Source: Amia ocellicauda
Lineage: Eukaryota; Chordata; Actinopteri; Amiiformes; Amiidae
Length of the DNA stretch: 64,000 nucleotides
NCBI RefSeq assembly: GCF_036373705.1
Contig: NC_089864.1
Location: 4,851,001-4,915,000 of the forward strand
Reading direction: 5' to 3'
Shown: positions 1-11,583 of the stretch, one piece after another
Position numbering within the stretch: position 1 is the stretch's first letter
Layout of the letters: each line of letters starts with the position of its first letter
Position numbers and translations under genes: made by a program
The notes under the pieces: generated by a model
What the model was told of the DNA's origin: nothing
Databases searched by the model: none
Seen by the model: only the letters and a program-made list of their open reading frames with translations

Positions 1-1900
1 AGTAGAGACAAAGATGATATTGTACTCTTCTCTGTCTCTCCTCTGCTGTAATATGGGTCTGGTCGAGCTGCATGAGTTCTACGTCGGATGCGGAGGTGGG
101 CATCTGTGAGGTTCTGGGCAGTTGGTGAAACTGGTCAGTGGTGGGTCTTTAACAGATTGTCGAAACGGACCGCCATCTGGATAAGCTGTTTGTAAATCAT
201 ACGACCTTATTTTGGCAAATATATACTGAAATGCATATACCTTCCTAACTGAGAAATGTAGGCTTGTGCTAAAGGACTTGAAGTTTTGAGTTTTACGAGG
301 CCTGTGCTCACCAAAGTATGACAGATAACACGCCCATGCTGGAGACCCCACAACTGACACATGGGCTGCCATGCCCCGTCTCCAGAGAGACCAGCATCAC
401 ATTCCAATTGAAGATTTCTTTTGTGAAACACAGACATTCAAGGCACTTTATATATTCCATAGACCAGGGAAACAAACCCAAATACAAACTACGTGCTGCT
501 AAGAGATGTGTTCCCAGCTTCTTCCTCAGTTTGATAACAAACAATAAAAGGTGACTTAAACCTAACTTAATGACACTTAAGTAATTCTACCTCAGAACCA
601 AAACATGCTCAAGCTATGTTCGGTCTTAAAAGATAGACCATTAGCTAAAACAACCATTGGACCATTTATATTTCACTTACCACGCAACATTAACATTTGG
701 TAAGAGAAGTATTCACATATCCTAATTGATCCACCACTGACATGGGCATCAGACCAGCCTCCCTCCCCTGGGATTCCAAAAAGACTCAAATGTAACATTA
801 CAGAAAAAGACCACCTGGCTTGTTTGGTATCACCTGTAAGGTCCTGCTTTGAGGGACTTGAAAATGTAATTGATAGAACTAAAACTTGACAATATAGAGA
901 ATTAGAAACTCTAGGTAACATTTGAACCATTTTCACATTCCTCAAAGCCATCACACCCCCAACACACATTCTGTAGGAATCAAGGGAGAGGAATGGCAAC
1001 GACTGCTTCAATTGGAATTTAAATTGTATTACCCCAAACTTGACCAATCAGAAGTTGGGAGTAAAGAGATTAGAATCTCTTTGTCTAAAATGTATAAAAA
1101 TAGAAAGCTAAAACTAGCAATTCGGAGTGGCACAATTTGGAGTGGAACAACCTGGGAGATGAAACCAAAGAGACGAAATCCAGGAAGACTGAACGGAACC
1201 ATAACCATAACTTCTCCACCAAAAACCTGAAAGCTTTGCAACCGTCCTCAAGTCAAAGCAGTTTGCCAGCCCTCCCCACTTTCGACTGTCTGCATAACTG
1301 ACTCTCAGTAAACCACACAGGTAGTATATTTCGTGTACTAGTCAAGAATTAGGTAAACCACAATTACATAAATCCTAGTTGTGTATGAGATCTAAATTGT
1401 AGGAAAGGCTAGCATAATCATAATACTTGTTTGTTATTTTACATGTTTTGTGCCTCGAGTCAAAACTCGAGTATTGGATAGATCTCCTCTCACTCTTACT
1501 TTTAATATTATCCACCCTACTTGTCTCTATCCTATCTTTGCAAATACAATTTGTCCATATATGTTTATTAATAAAATGTAAATCCTATTTGAACGAAACA
1601 GCCTCAAGGTTAATTCATGCAGAACAACCTCACTGCTAATCTGAATTCGTATTAGTAAATATTGTGGCAACTTGCGTGTCAACCAGGTCTCGTTTTCAGA
1701 GGACTTGATCGCTGTGGGTTGTATGTATGGGGGTCACTAGATAATAGGACTTTATTCAGCAATTATTATTTCTTCGGATATTGATACCAGATAAAACAGA
1801 AACTCTAGTTTAAAATCCTAAAACAATCGAAAGTACTTACTAATAAAACAATAATTGTAATGATAAATTAAAACAATTTGTCCATTGCAACATTTTGGCT
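1..1900. other. Intergenic, no gene recognised
   Basis: I see no coding region here on either strand; the open frames are short, lack family motifs and have no coherent splice sites. Around 1453-1471 there is a short perfect hairpin (CTCGAGT, four-base loop, ACTCGAG). A TATA-like stretch near 1090 in otherwise unremarkable AT-rich DNA could belong to an old LTR, but no matching second copy or TG...CA boundary is visible. Confidence 0.4.
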
Positions 1901-1924
1901 GCATCTTATCAGATCAGCATCCTC

Positions 1925-2379
1925 TCATTTCACTAAACTATTTACACGTTTCAGTCCTAGGGAGTCTTCCCGGCATGCCAACTTCGACTTTAGATCCGGG
2001 TGAAGACCCCCTCTGAACACTGTAATGAGCGCCCTCTCATTCCATCCACTGCTCACTGCCAAGGTCCAGAACTTAAGGGAGTATTCTGCCGCCGACGAGG
2101 TTCCTTGAAGTAGGGAAAGTAGTTGCTCACCTGCCTCTCTTCCCTCTGCGGGATGATGAAACACATCCTTCAAATGTGCTAAAAAATCTGGGAGGGAGCA
2201 AGTGATGTCTTCTTGCTGCTCCCATATAGCTGATGCCCACTGTAGTGCTTTTCCAGACAGAATGGTAATTATAAATGCTATTTTTGCCGCATCAGTAGGA
2301 AAAGAGTTTGGCTGATGGGCAAAATATAGCGAACACTAGAATAGAAACCCATCACAGTGGTCTGGAGACCCGTCGTACA
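1925..2379 (-). pseudogene. Ty3/gypsy-type gag remnant
   Basis: Read on the minus strand, this encodes a retrotransposon Gag-like segment. A YDGSP box at the upper end is followed by a stretch resembling the FAHQPNSFPTDAAK region of fish Ty3/gypsy Gag, then LSGKALQWASAIW, an alpha-helical region ending in RGGLHPDLKSKLACR. This order (substrate-like N part, SG.A..WA..W box, FR.GL...L) is the usual Gag core of fish Ty3/gypsy and of RTL/PEG10-type genes. An in-frame TAG sits just after the YDGSP box, and no protease, RT or zinc knuckle follows, so it is a dead fragment. No LTR was found beside it. Confidence 0.6.
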
Positions 2380-2455
2380 TGCTATTATGTTACTGTTTCA
2401 AAAGCTATGCATTAAAAAAAATAGGTTTTGTTCTCTGTAATAATTTTTATTATTT

Positions 2456-2990
2456 TTATTTCTGAAGAAGACCAGTCAGACTCACCGTCTCTACACCGTC
2501 ACCATGTTGTCTGGCACTGTGGTCACTGGCTGCACAAGCTGCTCTGACTGACCAGTCTTCATAATATTTTTCACTGGCTTCTTGACATATATTATGCAGC
2601 ACACTGCAGCTCACTACCATTTGTGTTGTCAGTGCCAGACTGCAGTCATTTCTCTTCAGCAGACACCACCACCATCCTTTGAGTCTGCCAAAAGCATTTT
2701 CTACCACTGAACGTGCCCTGCTCAAGCAGTAATTGAACACTCTCTGCAACTCAGTAAGCCGTCCAGTGTCAGAGTATGGTTTCAATAGCCAGGGTTGCAA
2801 AGGGTAGGCTGGGTCTCCGATGAGGAGTAGATTTATGTCCATATTTCCGATTTGGTAAGCCATGTCACGAAATAGAACTCCTTGACTTGCCAGTGCCCAC
2901 AGGTTTTATTTTATTAATACATGGGCATCGTGTGCACTGCCAGGAAATCCTGCACAAATGTCCCAAAATCTACACAGAGGTCGTGTTTAT
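2456..2990 (-). pseudogene. PIF/Harbinger transposase (HARBI1-like) remnant
   Basis: The minus strand encodes the C-terminal half of a Harbinger DDE transposase. Visible are a PGSAHDAHV block, [11 protein letters not shown], the diagnostic [17 protein letters not shown] box (third segment of the catalytic core), a [17 protein letters not shown] helix and a VLHNICQEA block near the end. The reading frame contains a TAA between the PGSAHDAHV and LFRD blocks, and the more N-terminal catalytic segment is out of frame or missing. It is a broken copy, unrelated in position to the Harbinger element at 11.4-13.4 kb. Confidence 0.75.
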
Positions 2991-4200
2991 CAAATATTTC
3001 CCGTCATTGACAAAAATTTTTTAGCAGTGATGGAAAAATCTGAAGGCCGACCGTCATTTTGATGGATTACACGGAAGGTGATCTATTGTAACTTGTAACT
3101 GTAATTCCAGCCCCTGTCTAGTTGGTGGCGAGTCCGCATATTAATTAGCTATTATCTAGTATTGTCTCATCTTTGATCTCAGTGCATGACATCTTTGTCC
3201 TGTGTAGCTTTAGTCACGGCTACATACAAGTGTAAAAATGTCACGGCAGCTGAGTGTGAAAAGTTTTGTAGCGTTAAGGGGGGGTGTATTTTGATAGAGC
3301 ATTCTAGCCCTTAGCTGGAGCTCTGATCAATAGAAAACCTCTCCCCCAAAGTTACCAGAATTCCTGAGCTCATCGGCCCATGAACTGTTCTACGTCAAAG
3401 TGACAGTTTTGGGAGTCGGCTCACCTAGAATGGGCCAAATGGCTTGGAATCCCTGCTGTGAAAACATCTGGGGAATATGGCCTGGAGGTCATAAACCCCT
3501 TTGAAGCGGGTGAGAGCCGAAATCCCGAAACAGGCAAACCGGCATTTCCAAAAGATGGCATGGATTGACATCAGGCATAAATCGAGCCTCCTCCAATAGG
3601 ACACTGGGGGCTGGCACCGCAATCCAACCTCGCAAACTCAAGAACCAATCGCCTATGATCTAAAAGGCATAAAAGGTAACGAACAGTACTTTTTTTCTCT
3701 CTCTCTCACCTGAACCAGTAACTCGCTGCCACAGCTCAACCTGTAGCTCTGTTGCCAGAACTGGAACCAGAAACCAACCAAGTCTTTGCCGGCAACAGAA
3801 GAGTTAAACTGGGAGAAGGAGATTGAGCCGTACGAAGAATTCTTTAAAGAACTTTATTAAGTAAAGAGCTTTAGAAACTGCGCCTGCCCGCCTGTGCCCA
3901 CCTGATCAGTGGAGTTACTACAGCTGGACAATTGACTAAGTCGACTGTATACGAAAGTGTCAGTCATTTAAATAGCTATTGAGTCTTAAGAAACTTGACC
4001 CTTGGAAACAAACAGGGCCCTGCTTTCCTCAAAGACCTCGTCTTCAATTAACTACAGCGGAAACCCTGCTTGCAAAGATGATTTTGTGCACAACCTTGGA
4101 GCCTTCAAACCAGTGGAAAATCTGTTTGGAAAAGACTCTACTTTCGCATTTGCATCTTTTACATTTATAAACACATTGCCTGAAATCTGTACACTTTAGA
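2991..4200. other. Intergenic, possible decayed LTR material
   Basis: No gene is recognised. Between about 3640 and 3960 the DNA has a CATAAAAGG element followed by a pyrimidine tract, which looks like a promoter/leader segment of an LTR element. There is no second copy in the window to prove this. The short open frames at 3425-3622 and 3979-4199 have no recognisable motif. Confidence 0.3.
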
Positions 4201-4214
4201 TTAAGTATAACCTA

Positions 4215-4530
4215 CTATATTCTACCAGAGCAGCGATATCTTTCTTGAAGTGTGGAGCCCAGAACTGTCCACAGTATCCAGATGAGCTCTAACTAGTGCA
4301 TTGGACAGTCTGAACATCACTGCCCTTGTTCAAATTCTACACTTTTGACAATATACCCTAGCATTCTGTTTGCCTTTTTTAATTGCTTCCCCACATTATT
4401 TGGATGGAGAAAGTGAGGAGTCTAGAATCCAGATCATTAATATAGATTAGAAACAGCACAGGCCCTAATACTGATCCCTGTGGAACTCCACTAACAACCT
4501 CACTCCAGGTTGCTGGCATTTAGACTAAGT
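4215..4530 (+). mobile_element. CR1-type LINE 3' relic
   Basis: The plus strand reads like the conserved non-coding 3' part of CR1-family LINEs: a segment describing 'gtggagcccagaactg...cacagtatccagatgag', then 'cattctgtttgcctttttt', then 'cagcacaggccctaatactgatccctgtgg' followed by 'aactccactaacaacctcac'. These phrases recur in that order in amniote and fish CR1 copies as I remember them. No reverse transcriptase is present, so the copy is strongly 5'-truncated. Confidence 0.5.
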
Positions 4531-5730
4531 CCCAAGGTGGAAATTTGCTGGTGTTGACATAATGGCATAAACCCATTCACACAGACCTTGCCGGCATTTG
4601 TTTCAGTGTGAATGGGGTTCATGTTACGCATTGATCAGTTCCTTATTTGTTTGTCCCTGCAGCTCTACATGAAGCAAAAGTTTACAAATGCTGGCTTAGC
4701 GGTCCCTTGTTTCTACATACCAGTGAAAAAATATGAGTTCTGAACGCTCACAGATGCGATTGTTGTTGCGGCTGCATGTTGGGGTGTGAAGTGCTGAGCT
4801 CAGGGGTGAGTACATTTTAATGCATGTTGACCATTCTGTACTATATATTTAATCTTATAACCTGTGCAATAATTGAATATCAATGTTTAATTATCTGTGT
4901 TTATATAGTTGGCTTAAAAATACTAAATATAGGACTTTTAAGACTTTAATAATTGTAATATCTATATTATAGTGATATTAACATTATTACATTTAAATTA
5001 TATACTTTAGTTTGGTAAATATATAAAACATACAAACACAATCTACAGGAACATTTCATATCTGTTCAACAATATTTTCTGCTGAGAACACAATATATTT
5101 TATTTTATATCCATTTATAAAAACATGAAATAATTATTTTAGTTTTCAGCAAAACAATAAATATAAAAACAAAGTAAAATGTAAATCCAAAATGTTCAGA
5201 TGTAAAAATGAATGTATATGAAATAATGAAAATAATCGTATTAAAAAAAATAATAATAATATTCTGAAAATATATTAAAAAGTCAAATATTGAATATAAA
5301 TAAATACAACGAATAGATAAGTGTTCCTTTTATTTGTTTTTATGTTTACAAAAATAAAATAAAAAATGTGTGACGTTATAAAATCAACTTATACAGTGAT
5401 ATTTATTTTCTCGTATGAATATTATTTTTGGATAATATACCTCAATGTGTATGTTGTGTTGTGCCTCATTTATAAAACACAAGCACGTATTTATTGATAA
5501 TAATTCCTATTTTCGTTAAGTATTCAGCTTAATATACAGAAACATTTTAAAAATACGTGTGTTTTAGAAATTTATTTTTAACTATTGACGTCTTTGTGTT
5601 GAAGGGGCCATGTGGGTGAATAATATTACAGGCAGCTTTTTTCAAGTAGTAATTTGTTTATGTTGTGATAAAAATATTAATCGTTTTTTTGGCATTTGAT
5701 GGGTTTAAAGTGAGGGAAATGCAGAGAAAA
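4531..5730. other. AT-rich intergenic DNA
   Basis: This stretch is strongly AT-rich, especially 4850-5570. It has no convincing open frame, no repeat boundary and no RNA gene that I can identify. Confidence 0.5.
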
Positions 5731-5736
5731 TACCGT

Positions 5737-6252
5737 GTGTGCGTGTGCGTGTGCGTGTGTGTGCGTGCGTGTGCGTGTGTGTGCGTGCGTGCGTGTGTGT
5801 GCGTGCGTGTGCGTGTGTGTGCGTGCGTGCGTGTGTGTGCGTGTGTGTGTGTGCGTGCGTGTGCGTGTGTGTGTGTGTGTGCGTGTGTGTGTGTGTGTGC
5901 GTGTGCGTGTGTGTGCGTGCGTGTGCGTGTGTGTGCGTGCGTGCGTGTGTGTGCGTGTGTGTGTGTGCGTGCGTGTGCGTGTGTGTGTGTGTGTGCGTGT
6001 GTGTGTGTGTGTGCGTGTGCGTGTGTGTGCGTGCGTGTGCGTGTGTGTGCGTGCGTGCGTGTGTGTGCGTGTGTGTGTGTGCGTGCGTGTGCGTGTGTGT
6101 GTGTGTGTGCGTGTGTGTGTGTGTGTGCGTGTGCGTGTGTGCGTGCGTGTGCGTGTGTGTGTGTGTGTGCGTGCGTGTGCGTGTGTGTGCGTGTGCGTGT
6201 GTGCGTGCGTGTGCGTGTGCGTGTGTGTGCGTGCGTGTGCGTGTGTGTGCGT
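5737..6252. repeat. GT/GC microsatellite with 114-bp higher-order unit
   Basis: About 515 bp of alternating purine-pyrimidine GTGTGC/GTGC/GTGT. It is not a random mixture. The block GCGTGCGTGCGTGTGTGT starts at 5821, 5935 and 6049, exactly 114 bp apart, and the spacing of C substitutions between these points is the same in each unit, so a 114-bp unit has been tandemly copied about three times. All long open frames here (CV/RV/AC or TH/AR strings) are artefacts of the repeat. Confidence 0.95.
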
Positions 6253-6259
6253 CGAAAAC

Positions 6260-7870
6260 ACGCTCAGTCCAGGAGAAAATAACAGTTTAGCATTAACATT
6301 ATTTAACAAACATGATAGATCCAACGTATTCCTGCTTTATAACAAAGGGGCTAGTGGTATTTTGTGGAACTGGTCTGTGGTATTTATTCAGCCCTTAGCA
6401 AACGCTGTGTTCACTTTGATTGATCAGTCTGTCTCCTTACCACACAACTCTGCTACGTGAAGTTAAATGTTACACCCTAATTGCGGATTTATTATTAATT
6501 TTCTTTCGCAGACGATTAAAAAAATATATTTTCATGCATGAAATTAACAATTTAAGCAACCATCAGTGGCTCAGTGTGCCTTTTAAACTTGTATATAATG
6601 TTCATGTGTCAAAATGAACCTGCAACTCTGACTACCAATTTTGTAGGACAATGCTAACATTTGTCATGACAAATCAATATTAAATGCATGCAATTAAAAT
6701 AACTATATAAATGCATAATCGTGAATTAATTTAAATGGAAAGACTAAATCTAATTGTAGACTACTAACTTCATAAACAATACAAATTCAATGTATTTTAA
6801 TTTATATTATGTATAGCACCTCCTCTGAATGTATGGGCTTTGATAATAAGTAAAAGCAGGCTCTGATAAAAACATCTGCCCTGGTGTGTAAATTGGTATT
6901 GGCCAATGTATTACATAATGAAATGGGCACTGTGTCTATAATGCTCATATGTTAGTCTTGGGATAGTGATGTATATGTGGAGTATTTTTATATAACAGCC
7001 ATTACTTTTGTGAAAGAATACAGTATATTAAAAACGGATGATGTTGAACCGAACAACTATGTTGTAAAATGACTTTTAAGAATGCACCTGAGCTCGGATG
7101 ACTTACAGTACTGGGTCCATTGTATTTAATGCCCACTACACAACACCACTGCTGCAGCCTACAGGTGTGCTACCTGAATCAGCGCAGACTCCTCTGCCAT
7201 CGCCTACATTATACTGTACAGAACGTTCAACAAATCTAGCATTTACTGAATAGATGCAATATGAGGCCAAAATGATGAACAATGTTTTCACACAAAAACG
7301 GCACACGCTTACATATTCAAAGTCACAACAACTTCAACAAATCCTCAGAGTCTAATCCATTTTCAAATACAGGGATATTATACCAGTAGACACTGGGGAT
7401 AATACTGTGCCAATCAATGTCCTATAACCAATGTTGTCTTATGATTAAAAGAGAAATTCACAGAAATATGAAGAGTTCTAACAAATTAGTCTATACAAGA
7501 AAAAACAATCCAGAGATATTCCCCTTGTCAGGGAATATCCAAGTCTGAATAAGAAGCACATTTCCATATTGAAATAGTGAGTACAGTGGTACCTATGGAA
7601 AAGTCTGCAGTGAAGGAAGGGAAGTTCAGTAAAAATAAGAAATGCATGCAAAGTATGAATAATGCCATTCTGCCATAATGCCAACACAAAACTACATTAA
7701 ACTGCTGACACTTGTTAGGGGGTGCAGGGGAGCCCCAAAGTCTAAAGAAACTTACAATGGAAATGTGGTGCTGTAGTTTAACTTCCATTCTATAATTATT
7801 CAGTTGAAATATGGACTGATCCTACTTTATACTGTGTTGACTAATGCTGTCAAGATTCCAACAGACTTTT
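6260..7870. other. Intergenic, no gene recognised
   Basis: AT-rich sequence with scattered short open frames and no family motif, transposon terminus or RNA gene that I can recognise. Confidence 0.4.
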
Positions 7871-7947
7871 TTTTTTTCAAACAATTTTTTTTTTGACGCA
7901 CAAACATCTGATTCTCACTGAATGAAATGTTATTGTGTATGAACAGA

Positions 7948-8270
7948 TTACTTGGCTCTCCACCTGGGCTGTGTGAGTGTGCTGGTGGGATGTAGCTGCA
8001 GTGAAGCTCTTGTCACACTGGACGCAGTGCTGATAACCCCCCAGTGTGTAGGCGGCGGGGCAGGTGAGGGTGCGCTGGGTGTGCAGGAGGGTCCTGAGCA
8101 CTGCTGTCTGCTCGGGGGCAGGAGGCTCTCTGCTCTGATTGAGCCAGACCTCAGCAGGGTGAGGTGCTCCTGCTGGTGACACCTCTTGATATGGTTGTGT
8201 AGGAAGAGCAGCGCAGTGAAGGCCATTGAGCACTGAGTGCAGGGAAACACCCGAGAGGAGATTGGCACAC
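7948..8270 (-). pseudogene. PRDM9-like last-exon fragment (zinc fingers)
   Basis: The minus strand has a good acceptor (CTCTCTCTCTTCAG) ending at 8271 and an exon starting at 8270. It begins VPISSRVFPCTQCSMAF and continues with a single C2H2 finger ending in HNHIKRCHQQE. In PRDM9 the final exon also opens with one isolated finger (xxPCxxCxxAFxxQxFLxxHxxRxH) soon after the SET domain, before the finger array. Downstream, in a different frame, a degenerate finger is visible (HCVQCDKSFTAATSHQHTHT). The frame change between the two and the lack of a finger array indicate a decayed copy. No SET exon was found next to it. The PRDM9 assignment is an inference; any C2H2 gene with an isolated finger is the alternative. 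Confidence 0.4.
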
Positions 8271-8429
8271 CTGAAGAGAGAGAGAGAGGGCGGGGGAGCT
8301 TAATACACTACAGACACACTGCTGTACAGACACTGAACTGAGAGAGATGGGTGGGAGAGAGAAAAACCTTCCAGACGGTGCGAGAGCAGTGAAAACAGAT
8401 GGAGAAGGAGGGGTACACAGAGACGTGGG

Positions 8430-9160
8430 TCTACAGCTCCGCTGCCTGATGCTTCTATGGTACTGCCTCCTGCAGCTCTGCCTCCCGAACTTCCTACAGC
8501 TCCTAAGACTCCGCCTTCTACGGCTCCCAAGGCTTCCGTGCCTCCTGATGCTTCCACGGCACTACCTCCTGCTGCTCAGCCTCCCGAACATACTACAGCT
8601 CCCAAGACTCTTCCTTCTATGGCTCCCAAGGCTTCCATGCCTCCTGATGCTTTCACGGCACCGCCTCCCGAGGCTATTGCATTTCCGCCTCCTGTGGTTC
8701 CCTCGGTGCCGCCTTCCCAGGCTCTGCCTCCAGAGGCATTTACAGCTCAACCTTTTATGGCTCCGCCTACTGAGGCTTTCATGCCTCCCGAGGCATTGTC
8801 CATATCGCCTCATGAGACTGCGCCTCCCTTGGCTCTGCCTCATGAGACTTCTATGGTTCTGCCTCCCTTGGCGCCGCCGCCTCCCAAGACTTCTGAGGCT
8901 TCAACAGCTCAGCCTCCTGCAGCTTCCACGGCGCCACCTCCCGAGACCTCCGCAGTGCCGCTTTCCACTGTTTCACCATCTCCATCTCCTAAGCCTTCCA
9001 AGACTCCACCTCCGACGGCTCCGCTTCCCACTGCTCAGTCGGCTTCGCCTCCCGAGGCACCTCTCTCAGAGTCTCCTATGGCTTCCGTGGCTTCGCCTTC
9101 CCAGGCCCCGGCTTCTGAGGCCTTCTCGGCTCCGTCCACCGAGCCTCCAGCACCTCCTCT
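8430..9160 (+). repeat. Proline/alanine-coding GC-rich VNTR
   Basis: Imperfect tandem repeats rich in CCTCC, GCTCC and CCCGAGGC. The first two units are 99 bp apart: CCTCCCGAAC starts at 8481 and again at 8580, each followed by the same order of sub-repeats. Later units are shorter and more diverged. The plus frame reads as PPEA/APKT-type repeats through about 230 residues without a stop, but it has no start context, no domain and no supported exon structure, so I treat it as a minisatellite rather than a gene. Confidence 0.7.
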
Positions 9161-9366
9161 GCCCGACCCGGCCTATTCCTGCTCCCTTCACTGCTTTCCT
9201 TTTTTCACTATATCAATTAACATTCCTCCTCACCCTTGTGCACTTCTGCTCCTGTCCTTTGTTCTCATTGGTCCTGCTCTTGTCTTCCTAGTTTCTGCTC
9301 TCCTTTATAACCCCTCACTCTTTACAAAGTGTTGTCAGCACTCCCTGCATCACCAAGCCTTGTTCT

Positions 9367-9442
9367 CCTGGTTCCTGGTTCCTGGTTCCTGGTTCCTGGT
9401 TCCTGGTTCCTGGTTCCTGGTTCCTGGTTCCTGGTTCCTGGT
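9367..9442 (+). repeat. CCTGGTT heptanucleotide tandem repeat
   Basis: Ten perfect CCTGGTT units and a partial eleventh. Because 7 is not a multiple of 3, all three frames on each strand stay open in cycles of 7 residues, which explains the EPGTRNQ-type repeats in translations. Confidence 0.95.
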
Positions 9443-9706
9443 CCTCCTTAGCTCCTTGCCCTTTAACCCTGTCTCTCTCTCTCGCTCCCTGTCCTTCCTC
9501 TTTTGCTTTCTGTCCTGTCCTTGTCTCTATCTCTCTCTTTCTGTTCTGTATCTGTTTCTCTTGACCTCCTGGATTACGACCTTTTGCCTGTGACCTCGAC
9601 CTCGCCTTTGCATTCTCCTTGGTTTCTGTCTGCTCACTGCAGTAGCTCTGCACTTGGGTCCTGTCTCTAATAGCTTTACGGTCCTCCCACGAGGTAACCG
9701 TGACAG
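9443..9706 (+). mobile_element. Possible Ty3/gypsy LTR end
   Basis: The pyrimidine-rich run of CTGTCC/CTCTCT phrases, the GGATTACGACCTTTTGCCTG segment and the terminal ...GAGGTAACCGTGACA closely resemble the U5 ends of fish Ty3/gypsy LTRs, which are typically made of 'gattacg...tgcctg' phrases and end in TGACA. There is no matching second LTR or internal coding region in the window, so this may be a solo-LTR remnant. Weak call. Confidence 0.3.
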
Positions 9707-9855
9707 TAACAAGTTTGGATTTAGTCCATTTCAAAAGCATATATCCTGAAACTATTTTGTACAGACATAAATAGCTATAAATGTATTTGTTAAAATTTGA
9801 ATATTTTATTACTTTTATTAAGTGGACAAAAACACCAAAAATATCACTGACCCTT

Positions 9856-9880
9856 TCCTCCTCCTCCTCCTCCTCCTCCT
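9856..9880 (+). repeat. TCC trinucleotide microsatellite
   Basis: Eight tandem TCC/CCT triplets immediately beyond the end of the zinc-finger/recombinase-like reading frame on the minus strand. Confidence 0.9.
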
Positions 9881-10815
9881 AACTCGACATGGCAATGATG
9901 GCCGTCGTCTTCCTCATGGGAGGCGGAGTGAGCTGTCCCCCCTCTGGCCCCGACGCCTCTCTCTCCTCCTCACTGGATAGGCGAAGGGGAGCCCTCCTCT
10001 TCCTCCTGGGAGGCAGAGGGAGCTCTGATGCCTCACTCTCCTCCAGCTCTCCAGAGCCACCGGGGGCAGAGTAGGAATGTAGGGACAGCTCCATTAGTTC
10101 CCTCACTTTCCATGCCTCTTCCACACTATTCTCTGCTATATAAAGTGTGTTGGCAGTCGTATCGTCGTGGCACATATGTCTGTAGACTTGGCTTTTTTTT
10201 TTTTCCTGAGAGGGCACAGATTGCCTGGAGGAAAAAGTAAAATAAGTGCATGTTCTGTTTTGTTTCACTGAGAACTTGTGAATACACAATGAGGTTGAAT
10301 GACTTACGCATGTGCTCAGGGACACCCAGATAATTTGAAATGACAGCGTCTGCCCACACTTTGCTGTTTTCACAAGCTGCTGCTGTCTTGTGGCCTAAAA
10401 AAAGAGTTTGGAGTTAATTGATAAAGATAAAGACATTATATTGCTGCATGCAGTTTTCCAATGAAATCATGTTTTAGCAGCACGCACTCACATCTAGGCC
10501 GTGGACCCGCACCAGGTGATGGTCCAAATGTGCCACGGAGCTGGCGCTGCAGCCTGGCACCGGGCAGTCCAGTGGACCACTGTACCTATGCAAGGAGAAG
10601 GAAGCAGACAAGAGGAACAATCAAGGACAAACAGAAGTCATAGTACCAGTGCAAACTCTTGACTTCCATGACAGTAAAAACTTTCTTCTACGTACTGCTC
10701 CGATCCCAGGCTCAGCAGCAACAGCAGCTCCTTCCGGTTGACCACCAGGTGGGTGACTGGAAGATGTTCGCGCAGGCCAGCATATTCAGTGTTGCATAAT
10801 GGACACTTTCTCATT
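9879..10815 (-). pseudogene. C2H2 zinc-finger / tyrosine-recombinase-like gene remnant
   Basis: Four exon-like blocks with good splice sites lie on the minus strand. Block 1 (10696-10815) starts MRKCPLCNTEYAGLREHL, a finger-like CxxC...H. Block 2 (10492-10585) joins in frame and encodes a C2H2 unit, DCPVPGCSASSVAHLDHH...RVHGL. Block 3 (about 10314-10394) encodes SKVWADAVISNYLGVPEHM. Block 4 (9879-10220) encodes VYRHMCHDDTTANTLYIAE and an acidic/basic tail ending at a stop at 9879. The RHM-HDDTTANTLY order resembles the histidine/tyrosine end of Crypton-type tyrosine recombinases, which some fish genes have captured; that is an inference. The frames of blocks 2-3 and 3-4 do not agree, and block 4 has a run of 12 A (plus 10193-10204) where one base would change the frame. 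It is either a pseudogene or has sequencing errors. Confidence 0.4.
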
Positions 10816-11099
10816 CTAAATCAAGTGAGAGAAACAATACAATTATTTTTATTTTATTTTAACTGAATAACCTTATATTAGCACAATAGTGATAGTTGTG
10901 ATACTTCACAAATATATATGCAAAACAAGAGACAGAAGACATTAAAAATACATTTTAATGATTTGCCATTTTCATGAGACAGGATTGAATAACATAATAA
11001 TAATTATCATACTATTTGCCTCGTAAAAGTAAAATTGTTCATTTTGATTTCGCCTATACTCCCTTTCCTTGGCCCTTGACTGGGAACTAACATCAGCTC

Positions 11100-11320
11100 T
11101 TATAATCAAGGTTGCAAGACCTTGTAATGTATACACTTGTGTAAATTATAATTTGTAAAATGTATGCTAGAAATTGCACTGTATTATGGAAACTGGAATT
11201 TGTGATGTTTTATGCCTTGAACTGTACTGTATTGATGCACTTGTATTGCACTTATATTTTGTAAGTCGCCCTGGATAAGGGTGTCTGCTAATAAATAATT
11301 AATAATAATAATAAACATCA
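11100..11320 (+). mobile_element. SINE/LINE tail with conserved 3' end and (AAT)n
   Basis: The block ends with GTAAGTCGCCCTGGATAAGGGTGTCTGC followed by TAATAAATAATTAATAATAATAA. That sequence is the highly conserved 3' tail of L2-type LINEs and of SINEs that borrow it in fish. A second copy of the same tail occurs at about 17300-17350. No tRNA-like A/B boxes are obvious at the 5' side, so I cannot tell a truncated LINE from a SINE. Confidence 0.6.
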
Positions 11321-11583
11321 TTTATTCTTCTCCATTGGGCAATGCCAGCCACATGTGCTTCATTGCTTACGGGATTTCTAAAACCAGGGGGGTATTCCAG
11401 AAAGGTGGCTTAAGAAATCCTAAACCATAGCCTGAACTCCGACTTGATTGAGCAAGACATGACAGTTCAGGATTTCTCGGTTCCACAAAGGCCGATTCCA
11501 GTTTAAGTAATCAAGTTCAACCAATCTCGGATAGGTTGAACTGAAATTAGGCGCGTTCACGTAGCATTTATGAATGATTAATC

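Noticed and set aside
5665-6460. Long open frames in the GT/GC tract (183-241 codons)
   Set aside because: They are translations of a simple repeat in every frame, with no start context, domain or splice evidence.
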